This document shows positions 61,110 to 64,000 of a stretch of 64,000 nt of DNA, piece by piece (the stretch's first letter is position 1; the number at the start of each line of letters is the position of its first letter). The DNA lies in assembly GCA_038529355.1 (NCBI GenBank), contig JBCBDU010000004.1, positions 62,001-126,000 on the forward strand, in the 5' to 3' direction. The translations under genes were made by a program, and so were the position numbers. Under the pieces are notes generated by a model. It had not been told where the DNA came from, made no database searches, and worked only from the letters and a program-made list of their open reading frames with translations. This DNA is from CALBPI01 sp038529355. GTDB lineage: Bacteria; Pseudomonadota; Gammaproteobacteria; Steroidobacterales; Woeseiaceae.

Positions 61110-63665
61110 TCATGCCGAAAGGCGTGTGGAGACCGCGCTGTTGTCGTCAGCTGTCAAACTCGCAGGTTGTGCATCGACCCAACCTGCTGCGGGATTGTAG
61201 CCTCGAATCTTGCCACTATAGGCGTCCATCGCAAACAATTTCAGCCAACCATTGTCGACGAGCTCGCGCACGTGATCATGCTTCATCAGGATGGCGCTGA
61301 TCGCGGCCTCCGGCGCTTCGAGTACTGCATGCAACCGCAACGCTTCATGGGTTGCCTTATCACCATCATGCAGTGACTGCACAGGCAGCCCGACGCGCAA
61401 GTCGCCGGCGATACCCTCGAGCACACCGATACCACCGACAACGTTGTGCAGTGTTTTCTCGCCGCTGCCAAACGTATCGTTGTCGACCGTAGATGCGTAG
61501 TACTGCAGATTGATCCACGTCGCGACCACGAGCGGCGCCGTCATGATCATTTCCAGCACTGCGAACCCATCATCCTTTTTCCAGTCATAGGAGTGCAGAA
61601 AACCGCGCCCTTCCAGACTGATTTTCCGCGTCCTCGCACGCGGCGCGGCAACAAACGCCATACAGCCAGCAAGACCCCACTCCGGACGCACTTCCGACCA
61701 GTCCGTGCTGCGCCGCACGATCGCACGATCGACATCTTTCGCAGCGTTGTTTGTGAACAGCGGCGCGCGTTCGCGGCGCGTCGTGCGCGTCGCTTGCTGC
61801 AGTGCCGCTTGCAAATCACGGACGTCCTGCACATGCGATGGCGGGCGTTGATCGATGTTCAACAGCGTCACGTCATCGGTTGCTGTGTCATGCAACGCTG
61901 CGACGAAGAAGGTGTCCCATGGAATACGAATGCCGCGCTTTTCCAAACCGATACGTACACTACTGTCGTTAAGCACTTCTGCTGCGATCTGCGCATTGGC
62001 TTCGCCGGTATGCCCACCGCACGCACCACAGTTGTAGCGCGTCTGATAAGGATTGTTGGTGCTGGTCGAGCCGTGGCCGACCAACAGCACGAGGCGCGCA
62101 AAATCATCCACCAGCGACATGCCAGCTAACGCTCCGGCACCCAACTCAATGCGCTCATCCAACGCAATACCAGCCGTTCGAGGGCCAACTGGCATCGCTT
62201 TGGCGCTGGGCGCCAGCGACGCTGCCGATGCTTTCATTCGCCAGCCAAAGCCGTCTGCAAGCAGGCGCCACGCATAAGTCAGACCCAGAGTTTCGACAAA
62301 CGCAAACGATGAGATTGCTAGCGCACTGAACCGGTGCCACACGGCGCTCATACGGCGCGCCAGTGAACGCTCGCGTACCGCTTCGTCAATTTGCTCCGGC
62401 GTGCCTTCACGCACCGTTTCACGCACCAGATATTTCGGTGTCAGCAAAACCGGACACTGCGCCGCACCGCGTTGCTGGTCGATGTCGGCAACCTCAATGG
62501 CGAAGCCAAAGAACCCGGCAAAACCGAGGGTTTCGATGCTGTTGTCGGCCTGCTCCAACGCACGCCGATAGCGCTCTGAACGCACGTCAATACAAAACAC
62601 CGCTTGCGCCGACGCGCGCGTGGTCGCACTTGGCGACTGCGCCCGCGTCAACGAAGGCCGCAGCTTGTTGAGCAGGCCGTCGCGCCGGGCAATCTCAAAC
62701 GCGGTATGCAAAACAATATCGACCCGATACGATTGCCGCGCATCAGGATGCAGCGGCGTTGTCAGGTTGCTGGCCAGGCGATCGACCACCTGCTGTCTGG
62801 ACGCACAAACCTTGCGCAGCAGGATCAGCTCCCACGCACAGCGCACTGCCAGAATCTGCTTGACCATGCCGTGTTGTTGACCGGCCAGCTCGTCCAGCCA
62901 ACCACGATAGCGTGCATGACCTGCCCAACCGGCGACGGTCGCCAGCAGCCGGTAAAAATACAAATCCAGCGCAGGCTCACTCAAGCCCAACTCACCTGCG
63001 ACCAGTTGCAGCAGCGCGTCGGCGTCGTCCGGCAACGCCGCCACTTCCTCACGAAACCCGCCCAGCCCTAACATTTCGACCGAACGATCCAGCATCGACT
63101 CGCTGCGCCAGGCACTAAATGCAGGCAACATTTTCCACGGCGATGACCAGCTTGCCTGACCTTCATCAAAATAACTCGCAGCCCATTGCGACAGTCGATC
63201 GCTGACCACGCGTCGCCAATCAAGCTTGCCGGCGTCGGACACAATATCGACGATCGTTGCGGCCGCCGGTGACTCCACAGGCTCGATCAACGACAGTGCC
63301 AGAATTTTCTCAGCATCAAATTGCTGCCGGTAGACACCGCCAAGTTCATCCAGCGCCATGACGACATGTCCGACGCCAAACACCTGCTGGCGCATCTGCT
63401 CAAGATAGAACTGCCGCGGCATCACATGGCGCGATTGCCAAATGCGCGCAACCGTGTCGCCTGCTTCGGCAAACGGCAAGTGTGAGATGCCCAGAAACGG
63501 ATTAACGGCGACGAAACTCTCGAGCGGCCACAACGGCGCGATCATGCGCGACGCGTTATCGGCAGATGCCGTCACTCGCGCTGGACTCACTAACGGCGCA
63601 TCGACTACCGCATCGTTGAATTGATGTACCGTGTTGTCATCAATGTTCCGATCAGAATTAATCAC
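61110..63665 (-). CDS. dabA: Inorganic-carbon accumulation protein DabA
   Basis: 851 residues from a GTG at 63665 overlapping the dabB end by eight bases. DUF2309 family. The beta-carbonic-anhydrase-like zinc site is complete: Cys358 and Asp360 (FCIDVRSE), His531 (VGHGST) and Cys546 (NCGACGG), each exactly seven above the Halothiobacillus DabA2 residues. DabA sits on the cytoplasmic face bound to DabB and converts CO2 to bicarbonate in one direction, powered by the ion gradient. Confidence 0.95.
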   Translation of the reverse strand: MINSDRNIDDNTVHQFNDAVVDAPLVSPARVTASADNASRMIAPLWPLESFVAVNPFLGISHLPFAEAGDTVARIWQSRHVMPRQFYLEQMRQQVFGVGHVVMALDELGGVYRQQFDAEKILALSLIEPVESPAAATIVDIVSDAGKLDWRRVVSDRLSQWAASYFDEGQASWSSPWKMLPAFSAWRSESMLDRSVEMLGLGGFREEVAALPDDADALLQLVAGELGLSEPALDLYFYRLLATVAGWAGHARYRGWLDELAGQQHGMVKQILAVRCAWELILLRKVCASRQQVVDRLASNLTTPLHPDARQSYRVDIVLHTAFEIARRDGLLNKLRPSLTRAQSPSATTRASAQAVFCIDVRSERYRRALEQADNSIETLGFAGFFGFAIEVADIDQQRGAAQCPVLLTPKYLVRETVREGTPEQIDEAVRERSLARRMSAVWHRFSALAISSFAFVETLGLTYAWRLLADGFGWRMKASAASLAPSAKAMPVGPRTAGIALDERIELGAGALAGMSLVDDFARLVLLVGHGSTSTNNPYQTRYNCGACGGHTGEANAQIAAEVLNDSSVRIGLEKRGIRIPWDTFFVAALHDTATDDVTLLNIDQRPPSHVQDVRDLQAALQQATRTTRRERAPLFTNNAAKDVDRAIVRRSTDWSEVRPEWGLAGCMAFVAAPRARTRKISLEGRGFLHSYDWKKDDGFAVLEMIMTAPLVVATWINLQYYASTVDNDTFGSGEKTLHNVVGGIGVLEGIAGDLRVGLPVQSLHDGDKATHEALRLHAVLEAPEAAISAILMKHDHVRELVDNGWLKLFAMDAYSGKIRGYNPAAGWVDAQPASLTADDNSAVSTRLSA

Positions 63666-64000
63666 GCTGCATGGCTCCTGTTAAACGACTGAATACCGCG
63701 TTGGCATACAAACCGTTTTTGAAATGAACGTAAACGCGGCGATACCACTGTGCGCTGTTCGCAGGCGGCATCAGCTGGAACAACGTGACCAGCGCGAACG
63801 CTACCACCAAGGTCGCAGCGATGCCGCGATCCAGCGCGCTGGATGGCGCGAATTCGGGCAACAACGGCGCAAAGAACGCTGCGGCAGCCAACTGCAGCGT
63901 GAAATACAGCACACCGGCAAACAGCGCGATGACCGCTACACGCGGCAGCAAGCCCGGCATTGACGAACTGCGCACTGCGAACACGAACAACCCCATCATG
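63658..64000 (-). CDS. dabB: DabB membrane subunit, C-terminal fragment
   Basis: The last ~114 codons of a gene that continues beyond the right edge. Two or three hydrophobic helices, then NSAQWYRRVYVHFKNGLYANAVF and a short tail, the NuoL-like C-terminus seen in DabB. DabB is the cation-translocating partner of DabA. Identification leans on the overlap with dabA; the main part is not in view. Confidence 0.85.
   Translation of the reverse strand, partial: MMGLFVFAVRSSSMPGLLPRVAVIALFAGVLYFTLQLAAAAFFAPLLPEFAPSSALDRGIAATLVVAFALVTLFQLMPPANSAQWYRRVYVHFKNGLYANAVFSRLTGAMQRD

Overview
The window reads as a continuous stretch of the chromosome of a gammaproteobacterium with moderately high GC. The evidence is gene order: purF-cvpA-dedD-folC-accD-truA-fimV-asd; glyA-nrdR-ribD-ribE-ribB-ribH-nusB-thiL-pgpA; dapA/gcvR/bcp/bepA; and mlaFEDCB are all arrangements typical of that class. 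FimX, two FimV-type proteins, a SUF-type Fe-S operon with SufU/SufT, and psd-epmA next to efp suggest a deep-branching group (Xanthomonadales/Nevskiales/Woeseiales-like). I cannot fix the family from sequence alone. There is no prophage, insertion sequence, CRISPR array or rRNA operon. One tRNA gene is present.

Layout. 1-10.8 kb (minus strand): 5' end of purF, cvpA, a SPOR protein, folC, accD, truA, the polar hub protein fimV, asd, aroC and prmB. 10.9-14.9 kb: a Sco/PCuAC copper-chaperone pair, psd, epmA and msrC on plus, converging on efp. 15.2-19.2 kb: a catalytically degenerate c-di-GMP receptor (FimX) followed by a second, shorter FimV-like protein. 19.2-23.8 kb: parC-parE and divergent xseB. 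24.0-32.5 kb (minus): glyA, nrdR, riboflavin genes, nusB, thiL, pgpA, ending with a Ser/Thr kinase fused to a cyclic-nucleotide-binding domain. 32.7-41.1 kb: ettA, a zinc-ribbon unknown, purL, a DUF1820 protein, an orphan type VI-type FHA protein and a small lipoprotein. 41.4-49.7 kb: tRNA-Ser with a tRNA-like neighbour element, a small lipoprotein, dapA, gcvR, bcp, bepA, mlaA and the mlaFEDCB operon.

49.6-56.5 kb: a self-regulated sufR-B-C-D-S-U-T operon and a SixA-type phosphatase. 56.6-64.0 kb: a protein with the isocitrate/isopropylmalate dehydrogenase sequence layout but without its catalytic residues, a periplasmic M24 peptidase, a small membrane protein, dapB, an ArsR regulator, and dabA with the end of dabB, a bicarbonate-uptake system.

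How the genes work together. asd, dapA and dapB give three early steps of lysine/diaminopimelate synthesis from three separate loci. MlaA and MlaFEDCB form an outer-membrane lipid-retrieval system, with BepA as outer-membrane quality control. FimX, FimV and the FimV paralogue point to polar type IV pili under c-di-GMP control. The SUF operon carries an IscR-like operator on its own -10 element. The least ordinary items are the pseudo-dehydrogenase (56.6-57.6 kb), the kinase-cNMP fusion, the orphan TagH-like FHA protein, the FimX/FimV2 pair, and the tRNA-like palindromic element beside tRNA-Ser.
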